DNA from: Mycobacterium conspicuum
Lineage (GTDB): Bacteria > Actinomycetota > Actinomycetes > Mycobacteriales > Mycobacteriaceae
Assembly (NCBI RefSeq): GCF_010730195.1
Contig: NZ_AP022613.1
Coordinates: 2,108,001 to 2,172,000, forward strand
Direction of reading: 5' to 3'
Length of the DNA: 64,000 nucleotides
Part shown: positions 25,097 through 33,645 of the stretch, piece after piece
How positions within the stretch are numbered: the first letter of the stretch is position 1
How the letters are laid out: the number at the start of each line of letters is the position of its first letter
Notes under the pieces: generated by a model
Database searches by the model: none
The model's input: only the letters and a program-made list of their open reading frames with translations
What the model was told of the DNA's origin: nothing
Program-made: the position numbers and the translations under genes

Positions 25097-27454
25097 CTAC
25101 GGGGAGCCCTCGCCGCCGCTGCCGGCGGCGCCGCCGCTTCCGCCGACGCCGGGGGTGCTGCCGGCGGGGGGGTTGCCTGGGAGTCCCGCACCGCCGCCGG
25201 TGCCGTCGGTTCCGGGGTCGCCGGAAGAGCCAACGCCCCCGCTGCCACCGGTTCCGCCCGTGCCCCCGGTGCCGCCGTGTCCACCGTTGACGTTGCCGTC
25301 GCCTCCATCGCCACCAACGCCGCCGTATCCACCAGTCCCGCCGGTGCCGCCGGTGCCCAGCGCGCTGGAACCGCCGGCGCCACCTACGCCGCCGTGGCCG
25401 CCCTGTGCGCCGTGGCCGCCGGTGGGGCTGTTGAACAACAGGCCGTTGGCGCCGGTCCCACCGCCCCCGCCGTCGCCGCCTCGGCCGCCGCCACCGCCGG
25501 AGTCGGTGTTGGGCGAGTTGCCGCCATCCCCTCCGGCACCGCCGTGGCCGCCGAGACCCGCGGACCCTCCCGTGCCGGCGGTGCCGCCGCCGCGCCCGCC
25601 GATGCCACCCGCGCCGCCGGTGCCGCCGACGCCGCCATCTCCGCCGTCGCCGGCACGGATGCCGTTATCGGCACCGCCGGCGCCGCCGCTGCCGCCGGTG
25701 CCGCCCACCCCGCCCTGGCCGCCGTGGCCGTTCTTCGCGTCGGCGAAGCCGAAGCCGCCGGCTCCGCCTTGTCCGCCGGCTCCCCCGGGGCCTCCGCTGC
25801 CGCCGTCTACGCCGATCGGGCCGTCGACACCGGCGGCACCTTGGCCGCCGGAGCCGCCGGTACCCCCCGTCCCGCCGGTGTGGCCGGGGATCAAGGTCGC
25901 GCCGCCGGATCCGCCCGATCCGCCGAAGCCGCCCGTGCCCGGCTGCGCTGCGTTCGGAGCGCCGACGGTGCCGCCGGTGCCGGCGACACCGGCCGCACCG
26001 CTGGTCCCGCCATCACCGCCGGTGCCACCCTTCCCGGCGTGACCGCCGTGGTCGCCTCCGCCCGCGCCCCCGGCGCCGCCGGCGCCGCCCCAGCCGCCGT
26101 CGCCGCCACCACCGTTGGTTGCGCCTGCGACCGCGTTGCCCCCCACACCGCCGGGCGCGCCGTCGCCGCCTCGGCCACCGTGGCCCCCTGGGCTGCCGGC
26201 GTAGCCGTCGCCGCCGTCGCCGCCGAAGCCCCCGGAGCCGCCGACCCCGCCGGCCCCGGCGACGTCACCGCTGGTTGTGGTGGCGCCGCCTTGGCCGCCG
26301 ACCCCGCCATCGCCCCCGTCGCCGCCCATTCCCGCAGTGCCGCCTCTGCCGCCGTGGCCGACGTCGCCGCCGTGGCCCCCGGCGCCGCCCCAACCGCCGT
26401 ACGCGCCGGAGGTGGCGTTGTTGGTGCCGTCATCGGCGGAGCCGACGCCGCCGGCGCCGCCATTTCCACCGTGGCCGCCGTTGCCGCCGCTCCCGTTCGT
26501 CCCGAGCGGTCCGGCCCTGCCGCCGTTGCCGCCGTCCCCGGCGTAGCCGCCGTCTCCGCCCGCGTTGGGCGCCGAGTTGCTGGCTCCTGCTACGGCGCCG
26601 TTGCCGCCAGCGCCGCCGTCCCCGCCGTGACCCGCGTGCCCCAACAATCCGTAGACGGCGCTGTTACCGCCGGTCCCGCCGGTGCCGCCCAGGCCGCCGA
26701 CGCCGGCGTTCCCGCCGCGCCCTCCGTCGCCGCCGTTCCCGCCGTGCCCGAACATCAGCTGCCTATTGGTCCCGCCGTCTCCGCCGGCCCCACCGGGGCC
26801 GCCCTGAAAGCCCGGCTTGGCGTCCAGGCCCGTACCGCCCGCGCCGCCGTTACCGCCGCCTCCACCGCCCAGGAGGCCGCCGGCCCCGCCGTTCCCGCCG
26901 TGGTTATCGGGGTTCCAGTAGCCAGAGCCTTCCGCATTTCCCCCGGGCCCACCATTTCCGCCGTGGCCAAACAGTCCGGCAGACCCACCGTTGCCTCCCG
27001 CGCCGCCCACTGCACCGGAGCCACCGTTTCCGCCGTTGCCCCACAGCCAGCCGCCGTCGCCCCCGTTTTGTCCCGTGCCCGGCGCCCCGTCGGCCCCATT
27101 GCCCACCAGCGGACGACCGGTCTGCGCCTTCACCGGAGAGAACACCGCAAGAGACTGCAAAGACGATGCGCTGGCCGCCTCGCCGGACGCGTACGCGCCG
27201 GCACCCGTGTGCAACGCCTGCACAAAGCGGTCGTGAAAGAGCGCCGTACGAGCGCTGAGCGCCGCAAAGTCCTGGGCATAGGCCCCGAACAGCCTGGCTA
27301 TCGCCGCGGACACTTCATCCCGGCCCGCGGCAAGCAGCTGGGTCGTCGAACCCGCGGCCGCCGTGTGGGCCGATCTGATGGTGGATCCGATTTCGGCCAG
27401 GTCCGCCGACGCCGCCGCCACCGCGTCCGGCGCCGCGATCACGTACGAGGACAT
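25097..27454 (-). CDS. PE_PGRS family protein
   Basis: 785 residues. The PE domain occupies about residues 1-97 (MSSYVIAAPDAV... ending GAGAYASGEAAS), and the YASGE near its end fits the YxxxD/E type VII secretion signal. The rest is Gly-Ala-rich GGxGGx repeats (PGRS), with no separate C-terminal domain; it ends in GSGGEGSP. PE_PGRS proteins are exported, probably by ESX-5, and sit at the cell surface or in the capsule. In M. tuberculosis I recall no PE_PGRS gene between pepQ and efp, so it is probably a lineage-specific insertion. There is no paired PPE gene. A GAGGGAG ribosome site precedes the ATG. Confidence 0.93.
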   Translation of the reverse strand: MSSYVIAAPDAVAAASADLAEIGSTIRSAHTAAAGSTTQLLAAGRDEVSAAIARLFGAYAQDFAALSARTALFHDRFVQALHTGAGAYASGEAASASSLQSLAVFSPVKAQTGRPLVGNGADGAPGTGQNGGDGGWLWGNGGNGGSGAVGGAGGNGGSAGLFGHGGNGGPGGNAEGSGYWNPDNHGGNGGAGGLLGGGGGGNGGAGGTGLDAKPGFQGGPGGAGGDGGTNRQLMFGHGGNGGDGGRGGNAGVGGLGGTGGTGGNSAVYGLLGHAGHGGDGGAGGNGAVAGASNSAPNAGGDGGYAGDGGNGGRAGPLGTNGSGGNGGHGGNGGAGGVGSADDGTNNATSGAYGGWGGAGGHGGDVGHGGRGGTAGMGGDGGDGGVGGQGGATTTSGDVAGAGGVGGSGGFGGDGGDGYAGSPGGHGGRGGDGAPGGVGGNAVAGATNGGGGDGGWGGAGGAGGAGGGDHGGHAGKGGTGGDGGTSGAAGVAGTGGTVGAPNAAQPGTGGFGGSGGSGGATLIPGHTGGTGGTGGSGGQGAAGVDGPIGVDGGSGGPGGAGGQGGAGGFGFADAKNGHGGQGGVGGTGGSGGAGGADNGIRAGDGGDGGVGGTGGAGGIGGRGGGTAGTGGSAGLGGHGGAGGDGGNSPNTDSGGGGGRGGDGGGGGTGANGLLFNSPTGGHGAQGGHGGVGGAGGSSALGTGGTGGTGGYGGVGGDGGDGNVNGGHGGTGGTGGTGGSGGVGSSGDPGTDGTGGGAGLPGNPPAGSTPGVGGSGGAAGSGGEGSP

Positions 27455-27864
27455 GTTGCTCCCTCTCAGGTTCCGCTGTGCACGAGGGGAATCGTCACCC
27501 GTGTCGGGTGCGACGATCTCAGTAGTGCGCTACTGCACTTTCGCCCGGCCGCATGACCGCCAAATCCGTTGCCGCTGCGGCCATCACGCCTGGATCAACG
27601 CTGACGAATGGCATCTCGCACCTCTTGGGGATGTTGGCCTCAACGGCATCCTTGGCCGGCGGCCGCGCGGAGGCGACAGTAGTCGGCTAAGTAATGCCCG
27701 CGGGCAGCCGTTGGGCCTGACGATCCGGGCGCCGGGCCCGGGTAAACTCCAGCGGGTGCCCGCCGTCGCAGGCAGGAATCGACAGTCGTCGGCACTTGTT
27801 CGCCGCGACGGCGGCAAAGAACCAACCACGCTAGTTAACCGGCGATCCTGTAGGAGACTCGACT
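27455..27864. other. 410-bp intergenic region between PE_PGRS and efp
   Basis: No credible gene on either strand: the open frames here lack a ribosome site and do not resemble known proteins. The left part holds two adjacent hairpins in the PE_PGRS leader (27491-27535). The right part holds the efp leader with an AGGAG at 27852-27856, eight bases before its GTG. The sequence is less GC-rich than the flanking genes. Confidence 0.6.
27491..27535 (-). promoter_or_regulatory. Two adjacent hairpins upstream of PE_PGRS
   Basis: Hairpin 1: ATCGTCACCC at 27491-27500 pairs with GGGT (27506-27509) and GACGAT (27512-27517), with a 2-base bulge. Hairpin 2: CAGTAG (27520-27525) and CTACTG (27530-27535) around TGCG. 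They lie 37-81 bases before the PE_PGRS start. They could be operators or leader structures. Confidence 0.45.
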
Positions 27865-28428
27865 GTGGCAACCACTGCTGACTTCAAGAACGGCCTCGTC
27901 CTGGAAATCGACGGACAGCTGTGGACCATCACCGAGTTCCAGCACGTCAAGCCCGGTAAGGGCCCGGCGTTCGTGCGCACCAAGCTGAAGAACGTGCTCT
28001 CGGGCAAGGTCGTCGACAAGACCTACAACGCCGGGGTGAAGGTGGAGACCGCCACCGTCGACCGGCGCGACACCACCTACCTGTACCGCGACGGCACCGA
28101 CTTCGTGTTCATGGACAGCGAGGACTACGAGCAGCATCATCTGCCCGAGTCGCTGGTCGGCGACGCGGCGAACTACCTGTTGGAGAGCATGCCGGTGCAG
28201 GTGGCGTTCCACAACGGTTCGCCGCTGTACCTCGAACTGCCGGTCACCGTCGAACTTGAGGTCACCCACACCGAGCCGGGCCTGCAGGGCGACCGGTCCA
28301 GCGCGGGCACCAAGCCCGCCACCCTGGAGACCGGCGCGCAGATCCAGGTGCCGCTGTTCATCAACACCGGCGACAAGCTCAAGGTCGACTCGCGCGACGG
28401 CAGCTACCTGGGGCGAGTCAACGCCTGA
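27865..28428 (+). CDS. efp: Elongation factor P
   Basis: 187 residues, three domains. It binds ribosomes stalled at proline runs and helps peptide bond formation. The tip loop reads PGKGPA with Lys32 at the position that is modified in E. coli; actinobacterial proteins with this PGKGP loop act without modification, and no modification genes are nearby. The GTG start is set by AGGAG at 27852-27856. It is followed after two bases by nusB. Confidence 0.96.
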   Translation: MATTADFKNGLVLEIDGQLWTITEFQHVKPGKGPAFVRTKLKNVLSGKVVDKTYNAGVKVETATVDRRDTTYLYRDGTDFVFMDSEDYEQHHLPESLVGDAANYLLESMPVQVAFHNGSPLYLELPVTVELEVTHTEPGLQGDRSSAGTKPATLETGAQIQVPLFINTGDKLKVDSRDGSYLGRVNA

Positions 28429-28430
28429 CC

Positions 28431-28910
28431 ATGCCCGACGAAAAGCAGGCCAAGCCGGTTAAGGGGCGCCATCAGGCCCGCAAGCGCGCCGTCGACCTGC
28501 TCTTCGAAGCCGAGGCCCGCGGCCTCAGCCCGGTCGAGGTGGTCGACGTCCGCACCGCGTTGGCGCAGGCCAAGCCCGAGGTCGCGGCGCTGCATCCCTA
28601 CACCGTCGCGGTTGCCCGCGGGGTCGCCGAGCACGCCGCGCACATCGACGACATGATCACCTCGCACCTGCAGGGGTGGACGCTGGACCGGCTGCCCGCG
28701 GTGGACCGCGCCGTGTTGAGGGTCGCGGTGTGGGAACTGCTGTACGCCGACGACGTGCCCGAGCCGGTCGCCGTCGACGAGGCCGTGGAGCTGGCCAAGG
28801 AACTGTCCACCGACGAATCGCCGAGCTTCATCAACGGCGTGCTGGGCCAGGTCATGCTGGTGACGCCGCAAATCCGCGCCGCCGCCCGGGCCCTCCGGGA
28901 GGGCGCCTGA
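28431..28910 (+). CDS. nusB: Transcription antitermination factor NusB
   Basis: 159 residues, all-helical RNA-binding protein. The family core is visible (RKRAVDLLFEAE, LDRLPAVDRAVLRVAVWELLY, AVDEAVELAKE, FINGVLGQV). NusB with NusE (S10) binds boxA RNA of the rRNA operons and supports antitermination. It follows efp by two bases; its stop overlaps the possible CTG start of the next gene. Confidence 0.95.
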   Translation: MPDEKQAKPVKGRHQARKRAVDLLFEAEARGLSPVEVVDVRTALAQAKPEVAALHPYTVAVARGVAEHAAHIDDMITSHLQGWTLDRLPAVDRAVLRVAVWELLYADDVPEPVAVDEAVELAKELSTDESPSFINGVLGQVMLVTPQIRAAARALREGA

Positions 28911-29296
28911 TCAGCCGCCTGGAACTCCGTCTCGCCATCGCCGCCCTGCTGGCGGGCGCGGTGGTGGTCGGGGCGGTCGTGTGCGCGGCCTATGGGTGGA
29001 CGATCGTCGCCTCGGCGATGTCGATCTTCGCGCTGGGTGTCGGGGCGTGGCTGTATCACTGCATCGAACGCGTGGTGGTGGCGAATCGGATCAGCACGGT
29101 TCGAACGGCGGCCAAGCCGCTGCAGCCGCTGCTACCGGTGATCGCCGCGCTCATGGGTTTGACCCAGGGCGTGGTGCGTTCGCTGGCCGATGTCACCGAG
29201 TTGCCCGCGCGGCGCTGGGAGCTTCCGGTCTTGCGGTGGGTGCATAGCACGCGCGACGAGGGCCGCCTCGTCGAAGGCGACGACGTGGATGATTGA
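28907..29296 (+). CDS. Small membrane protein, Rv2532c-like
   Basis: About 129 residues with two membrane segments near the N-terminus (AIAALLAGAVVVGAVVCAA and IVASAMSIFALGVGAWLY), then a soluble tail ending ELPVLRWVHSTRDEGRLVEGDD. No ATG, GTG or TTG lies in frame before the first membrane segment. A CTG at 28907, overlapping the nusB stop as CTGA, is the best start; GTG at 28961 would cut the first segment in half. Function unknown. It belongs to the efp-nusB operon. Confidence 0.72.
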   Translation: MISRLELRLAIAALLAGAVVVGAVVCAAYGWTIVASAMSIFALGVGAWLYHCIERVVVANRISTVRTAAKPLQPLLPVIAALMGLTQGVVRSLADVTELPARRWELPVLRWVHSTRDEGRLVEGDDVDD

Positions 29297-29328
29297 TCGG
29301 CCGATCCGATCACCCGGGTAAGTAAAGT

Positions 29329-29370
29329 GCCGCGCGGGCGCGGCAAGCGGGACACAATGGTTGCTGTCCC
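29329..29370 (+). promoter_or_regulatory. Two hairpins in the leader of the decarboxylase gene
   Basis: GCCGCG/CGCGGC around CGGG at 29329-29344, then GGGACA (29349-29354) pairing with TGTCCC (29365-29370). There is no T-run, so a classical terminator is unlikely, but they could end transcription from nusB or act in the leader of the next gene. Confidence 0.35.
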
Positions 29371-29494
29371 ATGATGGAAACCCGGTACCGCATCACAGCT
29401 GCCGCGACAAACCGCGCCTGCGGACGACTGGTCCCCGGTAACTATTTGCGTCCCGCGCGCGATACTTACGAATGCACCAAGGACAGGTGACGAC

Positions 29495-32332
29495 ATGAAT
29501 CGAAACGGTGGTCGCCCGCGACAACTACGCGTGTCCGCGCTGGCGGCCGTGGCCAACCCGTCGTACACGCGCATCGACACGTGGAACCTGCTCGACGACG
29601 CCTGCCGGCAGCTCGCCGAGGTCGACCTCGCCGGGCAGGACAAGACGCACGAGCTGGCCCGGGTCAAGCGACTGATGGACCGCATCGGCGCCTACGAGCG
29701 GTACTGGCTGTACCCCGGTGCCGAGAACCTGGCGACCTTCCGCGCTCACCTGGAAAGCCTGTCCACGGTGCGGCTGTCCGAAGAGGTGTCGTTGGCGGTG
29801 CGGCTGCTGAGCGAATATGGCGACCGCGCAGGGCTTTTCGACACCTCCGCGCCGTTGGCGGAGCAGGAGTTGGTGGCGCGGGCCAAACAGCAGCAGTTCT
29901 ACACCGTGTTGTTGGCGGACGACGCCCCGGTCACCGCGCCGGAAAGTCTGGCCGAGTGCCTGCGCGCGCTGCACGACCCCGCCGACGACGTGCAGTTTGA
30001 GCTCCTCGTCGTGTCCAGCGTCGAGGACGCCATCACCGCGGTCGCGTTGAACGGCGAGATCCAGGCGGCCATCATTCGCGACGACCTGTGCCTGCGGTCG
30101 CGCGACCGGGTGCCGCTGATGAATACGCTGTTGGGGCCCAACGAGACCGGCGAAGTCAGCTCCACCGCGGCCGCGTGCTGGGTGGAGTGCGGCGAGTGGA
30201 TCAGGGAGTTGCGGCCGCATATCGACCTGTATCTGCTCACCGACGAGTCGATCGCGGCGGGCAACGACGAAGGGCCCGACGTCTACGACCGCACGTTCTA
30301 CCGGCTCAACGACGTCACCGACCTGCACAGCACGGTGATCTCGGGTCTGCGAAACCGTTTCGCCACACCGTTTTTCGATGCGCTGCGCGCCTACGCGGCG
30401 GCGCCGGTGGGCCAATTCCACGCGCTTCCCGTCGCGCGCGGCGCCAGCATCTTCAACTCGAAGTCGTTGCAGGACATGGGGGAGTTCTACGGCCGCAACA
30501 TCTTTATGGCCGAGACCTCGACCACCTCGGGTGGCCTGGACTCGCTGCTGGATCCGCACGGCAACATCAAAAAGGCGATGGATAAGGCCGCACGCACCTG
30601 GAACTCCGACCACACCTACTTCGTCACCAACGGAACGTCGACCGCCAACAAGATCGTCGTGCAGTCGCTGACCCGACCCGGCGACATCGTGCTCATCGAC
30701 CGCAACTGCCACAAGTCGCACCACTACGGGCTGGTGCTGGCCGGCGCGTATCCGCTCTACCTGGAGTCGTATGCGTTGCCGCAGTTCGCGATCTACGGCT
30801 CGGTGCCGCTGCGCACCATCAAAAAGGCGCTGCTGGACCTGGAGGAGGCCGGGCAGCTGCACCGGGTCCGCATGCTGCTGCTGACCAACTGCATCTTCGA
30901 CGGCGTCGTCTACAACCCACGGCGCGTCATGGAGGAGGTGCTCGCGATCAAGCCGGACATCTGCTTCCTGTGGGACGAGGCGTGGTACGCGTTCGCCACC
31001 GCCGTGCCGTGGGCGCGGCAACGGACCGCGATGATCTCGGCGGATCGCCTCGAGCAGATGTTGGCGTCGCCGGAATACGCTGAGGAATACCGGGATTGGG
31101 CCGCGTCGATGGAGGGGATCCCGCGATCGGAGTGGGCCGATCACCGGCTGCTGCCCGATCCGGCTCAGGCGCGCGTGCGGGTGTACGCGACGCACTCGAC
31201 GCACAAGTCGCTGTCGGCGTTTCGGCAGGCGTCGATGATTCACGTGCGCGACCAGGATTTCAATTCGCGCGCCCGCGACGCGTTCGGTGAGGCATTCTTG
31301 ACGCACACCTCGACGTCGCCGAACCAGCAACTGCTCGCCTCGCTGGACCTGGCCCGCCGGCAGGTCGACATGGAGGGTTTTCAGCTGGTCCGGCAGGTCT
31401 ATGACATGGCGCTGGTGTTCCGGGGCCGGGTTCGCAAGGACCGGCTGATCAGCAATTGGTTCCGCATCCTCGACGAATCCGACTTGGTGCCCGAGGAGTT
31501 CCGGGCCTCGGCGGTCAGCTCGTACCGGCAGGTCAAGCAGGGCGCCTTGGCGGAGTGGAACGAGGCCTGGCGTTCCGATCAGTTCGTGCTGGACCCCACG
31601 CGGGTCACCCTGTTCATCGGCGACACCGGGATGAACGGCTTCGACTTCCGCGAGAAGATCCTGATGGACCGCTTCGGCATCCAGATCAACAAGACGTCGA
31701 TCAACAGCGTGCTGTTGATCTTCACAATCGGCGTCACCTGGTCGAGCGTGCACCATCTGCTCGACGTGCTGCGCCGGGTGGCCAGCGATCTGGATCGGGA
31801 GCAGCAGGAGGCCAGTGCGGCCGACTGGGCCCTGCACAAGCGCCGCGTCGAGGAGATCACCGAGGACCTGCCGCACCTGCCCGACTTCAGCGAGTTCGAC
31901 ATCGCCTTCCGGCCGGTGGACGCCTGCTCGTTCGGCGACATGCGGGCGGCGTTTTACGCCGGGTACGAGGAAGCCGACCGCGAGTACGTGCTGATCGGCA
32001 CGGCCGGCCGGCGGCTCGCCGAGGGCAAGCGGCTGGTGTCCACCACGTTCGTGGTGCCCTACCCGCCCGGTTTCCCGGTGCTGGTCCCGGGGCAGGTGGT
32101 CTCCAAGGAGATCGTCTACTTCCTGGCCCAGCTGGACGTCAAGGAGATCCACGGCTACAACCGTGATCTCGGGTTGTCGGTGTTTACCCAGGAAGCCCTG
32201 GCCCGCATGGAGGCTCAGCGGAATGCGGCCACGGCCGCGGTGGGTGCCGCGGTGCCCGTTTTCGAAATCTCGTCCGACGCTTCGGCGCGAAACGGCGACA
32301 GCGCCGTGCGAGCGGCGGCCAGAGAGGCCTGA
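29495..32332 (+). CDS. Orn/Lys/Arg decarboxylase, fold-type I PLP enzyme
   Basis: 945 residues, the large form of the family. An N-terminal wing domain (to about 290) precedes the PLP-binding core. The phosphate loop is TNGTSTANKIV, the aspartate region FLWDEAWYAFA, and the Schiff-base lysine is K571 in THSTHKSLSA. C-terminal domain follows from about 760. Members remove the carboxyl group of ornithine, lysine or arginine and take part in polyamine synthesis or acid resistance; the exact substrate cannot be read here. Counterpart of Rv2531c. The ATG has AAGGACAGG upstream. Confidence 0.88.
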   Translation: MNRNGGRPRQLRVSALAAVANPSYTRIDTWNLLDDACRQLAEVDLAGQDKTHELARVKRLMDRIGAYERYWLYPGAENLATFRAHLESLSTVRLSEEVSLAVRLLSEYGDRAGLFDTSAPLAEQELVARAKQQQFYTVLLADDAPVTAPESLAECLRALHDPADDVQFELLVVSSVEDAITAVALNGEIQAAIIRDDLCLRSRDRVPLMNTLLGPNETGEVSSTAAACWVECGEWIRELRPHIDLYLLTDESIAAGNDEGPDVYDRTFYRLNDVTDLHSTVISGLRNRFATPFFDALRAYAAAPVGQFHALPVARGASIFNSKSLQDMGEFYGRNIFMAETSTTSGGLDSLLDPHGNIKKAMDKAARTWNSDHTYFVTNGTSTANKIVVQSLTRPGDIVLIDRNCHKSHHYGLVLAGAYPLYLESYALPQFAIYGSVPLRTIKKALLDLEEAGQLHRVRMLLLTNCIFDGVVYNPRRVMEEVLAIKPDICFLWDEAWYAFATAVPWARQRTAMISADRLEQMLASPEYAEEYRDWAASMEGIPRSEWADHRLLPDPAQARVRVYATHSTHKSLSAFRQASMIHVRDQDFNSRARDAFGEAFLTHTSTSPNQQLLASLDLARRQVDMEGFQLVRQVYDMALVFRGRVRKDRLISNWFRILDESDLVPEEFRASAVSSYRQVKQGALAEWNEAWRSDQFVLDPTRVTLFIGDTGMNGFDFREKILMDRFGIQINKTSINSVLLIFTIGVTWSSVHHLLDVLRRVASDLDREQQEASAADWALHKRRVEEITEDLPHLPDFSEFDIAFRPVDACSFGDMRAAFYAGYEEADREYVLIGTAGRRLAEGKRLVSTTFVVPYPPGFPVLVPGQVVSKEIVYFLAQLDVKEIHGYNRDLGLSVFTQEALARMEAQRNAATAAVGAAVPVFEISSDASARNGDSAVRAAAREA

Positions 32333-32671
32333 ACCCGGTCGCCACATCAACCACAGGTGTCGCGTAAGTCCTTTTGCGCCAATCGATTTGGTGCCGGAAT
32401 TTGACGGCCGCGGCCTGAGCGCCCCTTCCACAACCTGCAGGTCCGCAACCACCCGAGGAACGCGTGACGGCCGCATGACCACGTGCGCGGCCCGGATTCG
32501 ACTCACCGGGATTGGAAAGCGCCGCCGCGCGCCCGGGTGGCGCAATCGCCCGGCGGGCGTGCGTTTTCGCTGGTCGCCGGCGAAGCGCCGGCGGCGCAAA
32601 AGCCCGATGACGCCCGTCGCGGGGCCGTCCGCCTGCCGGATTAGCGCGTTAGGACGCGTTAGCGTGACGAC
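32333..32671. other. 339-bp intergenic region between decarboxylase and gntR
   Basis: No credible gene. A perfect 7-bp stem (CGCCGGC at 32575-32581, GCCGGCG at 32587-32593) with a 5-base loop is followed by a few A residues and could be a weak terminator. The last 30 bases contain the gntR promoter and palindrome. Any promoter for the cassette must lie here. Confidence 0.5.
32645..32671 (+). promoter_or_regulatory. Palindrome and leaderless promoter of gntR
   Basis: CGCGT-TAGG-ACGCG (32645-32658) is a perfect inverted repeat; GCGTTAG also occurs twice with a 10-base period. The TAGCGT box at 32660-32665 is six bases before the GTG start at 32672, with no ribosome site. A self-regulating GntR operator is likely here. 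Confidence 0.45.
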
Positions 32672-33418
32672 GTGGCCCCCAGGACTGAAGCCGTAACGAT
32701 CACGGGTCCCCGCGCCGATCGTGCGCGCCGTGTCGCCGACGTGTTGCGACAACAGATCCACGCCGGCGCCTACGCCGGTGGGCTGCCGTCGGAAAGCGAG
32801 TTGGCAGCCGAATTCTTCGTATCCCGCAACAGCATTCGTGAGGCGCTCACCGCCCTGAAGAACGAGGGCCTGATCGAGCGCGGCCCCAAAATCGGCACCC
32901 ACGTCGCGCAGCGTAAGTACGACCACGGGCTCGACGCGCTGCTGGGGCTGAAGGAAACCTTCAAAAACCTCGGCGAGGTCCGCAACGAGGTGCGCGCCGC
33001 CATGCCGGTGGCCGCGCCGCCGTCGGTGGCCAGTCGGCTGCGGCTGCAGCCCGGCGAGTCGGCGATCTTCATCGAGCGGCTGCGCTACCTCGGCAACCTG
33101 CCGTTGAGCCTCGACGTGACCTACCTGGCGCCCGATGTCGGGGCCGAGATCCTGCACCAGCCGCTGGAAACCAACGACCTGTTCGCGCTGATCGAACAGG
33201 TCAGTGGCCAGCGGCTGGGCTCGGCAGCGCTGGCGCTGGAAGCCATCTCCGCCGACGCGCACTCGGCGGCGACGCTGCAGGTTGCCGACGGGGCGGCGCT
33301 GCTCATGCTGGAGCGGCTCACCAGCCTCGACGACGGCAGACCCGTTGACCTGGAATACATCCGCATACGTGGCGATCGAATCACGATGCGCGGCAACATG
33401 TTTAGGAGCAAAGAGTGA
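32672..33418 (+). CDS. GntR family regulator, HutC/UTRA type
   Basis: 248 residues. The winged helix is at about residues 15-80 (LPSESELAAEFFVSRNSIR, LIERGPKIGTHVA), followed by a UTRA ligand domain (AIFIERLRYL, LSLDVTYL, LLMLERLTSLDDGRPVDLEY). HutC-type regulators release DNA on binding small effectors. The GTG start follows a TAGCGT box by six bases. It is the first gene of a coupled cassette: its stop overlaps the ferredoxin GTG (GTGA). It probably controls the cassette. Confidence 0.92.
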   Translation: MAPRTEAVTITGPRADRARRVADVLRQQIHAGAYAGGLPSESELAAEFFVSRNSIREALTALKNEGLIERGPKIGTHVAQRKYDHGLDALLGLKETFKNLGEVRNEVRAAMPVAAPPSVASRLRLQPGESAIFIERLRYLGNLPLSLDVTYLAPDVGAEILHQPLETNDLFALIEQVSGQRLGSAALALEAISADAHSAATLQVADGAALLMLERLTSLDDGRPVDLEYIRIRGDRITMRGNMFRSKE

Positions 33419-33645
33419 CGCTGGTCAACAATGGCCGTGCCGACGTGCCGGTCACCATCGACGAGTCGCTGTGCATCGACGGCTGCACGCTCTGCGTCGA
33501 GATTTGTCCGCTGGACTCGCTGGCCATCAACCCCGACACCGGCAAAGCGTTCATGCATGTCGACGAATGCTGGTATTGCGGGCCGTGCGCCGCACGCTGC
33601 CCGACGGGCGCCGTCACCGTCAACATGCCGTATCTCCTCCGGTGA
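33415..33645 (+). CDS. Two-[4Fe-4S] ferredoxin
   Basis: 76 residues. Cluster 1 cysteines are C20, C24, C27, C31 (spacing C-x3-C-x2-C-x3-C, wider than usual at the first gap) and cluster 2 cysteines are C52, C55, C58, C62 (C-x2-C-x2-C-x3-C), each ending in CP. It looks like the electron-carrying beta subunit of APS reductase-type enzymes in reduced form. It lies between gntR and the flavoprotein with overlaps on both sides (GTGA, TGATG), so it almost surely works as redox partner of the flavoprotein. Confidence 0.93.
   Translation: MTLVNNGRADVPVTIDESLCIDGCTLCVEICPLDSLAINPDTGKAFMHVDECWYCGPCAARCPTGAVTVNMPYLLR

Noticed and set aside
25277..27556. 759-residue open frame on the plus strand across the PE_PGRS gene, and other long frames there
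   Set aside because: The GGC-rich PGRS repeats lack stops in several frames. The minus-strand frame has a clear PE domain; the plus one has only Ala/Gly/Pro composition.
27584..27871. 95-residue minus-strand frame between PE_PGRS and efp
   Set aside because: No ribosome site, no recognisable domain and poor codon use.
29525..33262. 1245-residue antisense frame over the decarboxylase and gntR
   Set aside because: It spans two well-identified genes and has the Arg/Gln/His/Gly composition of an antisense shadow.
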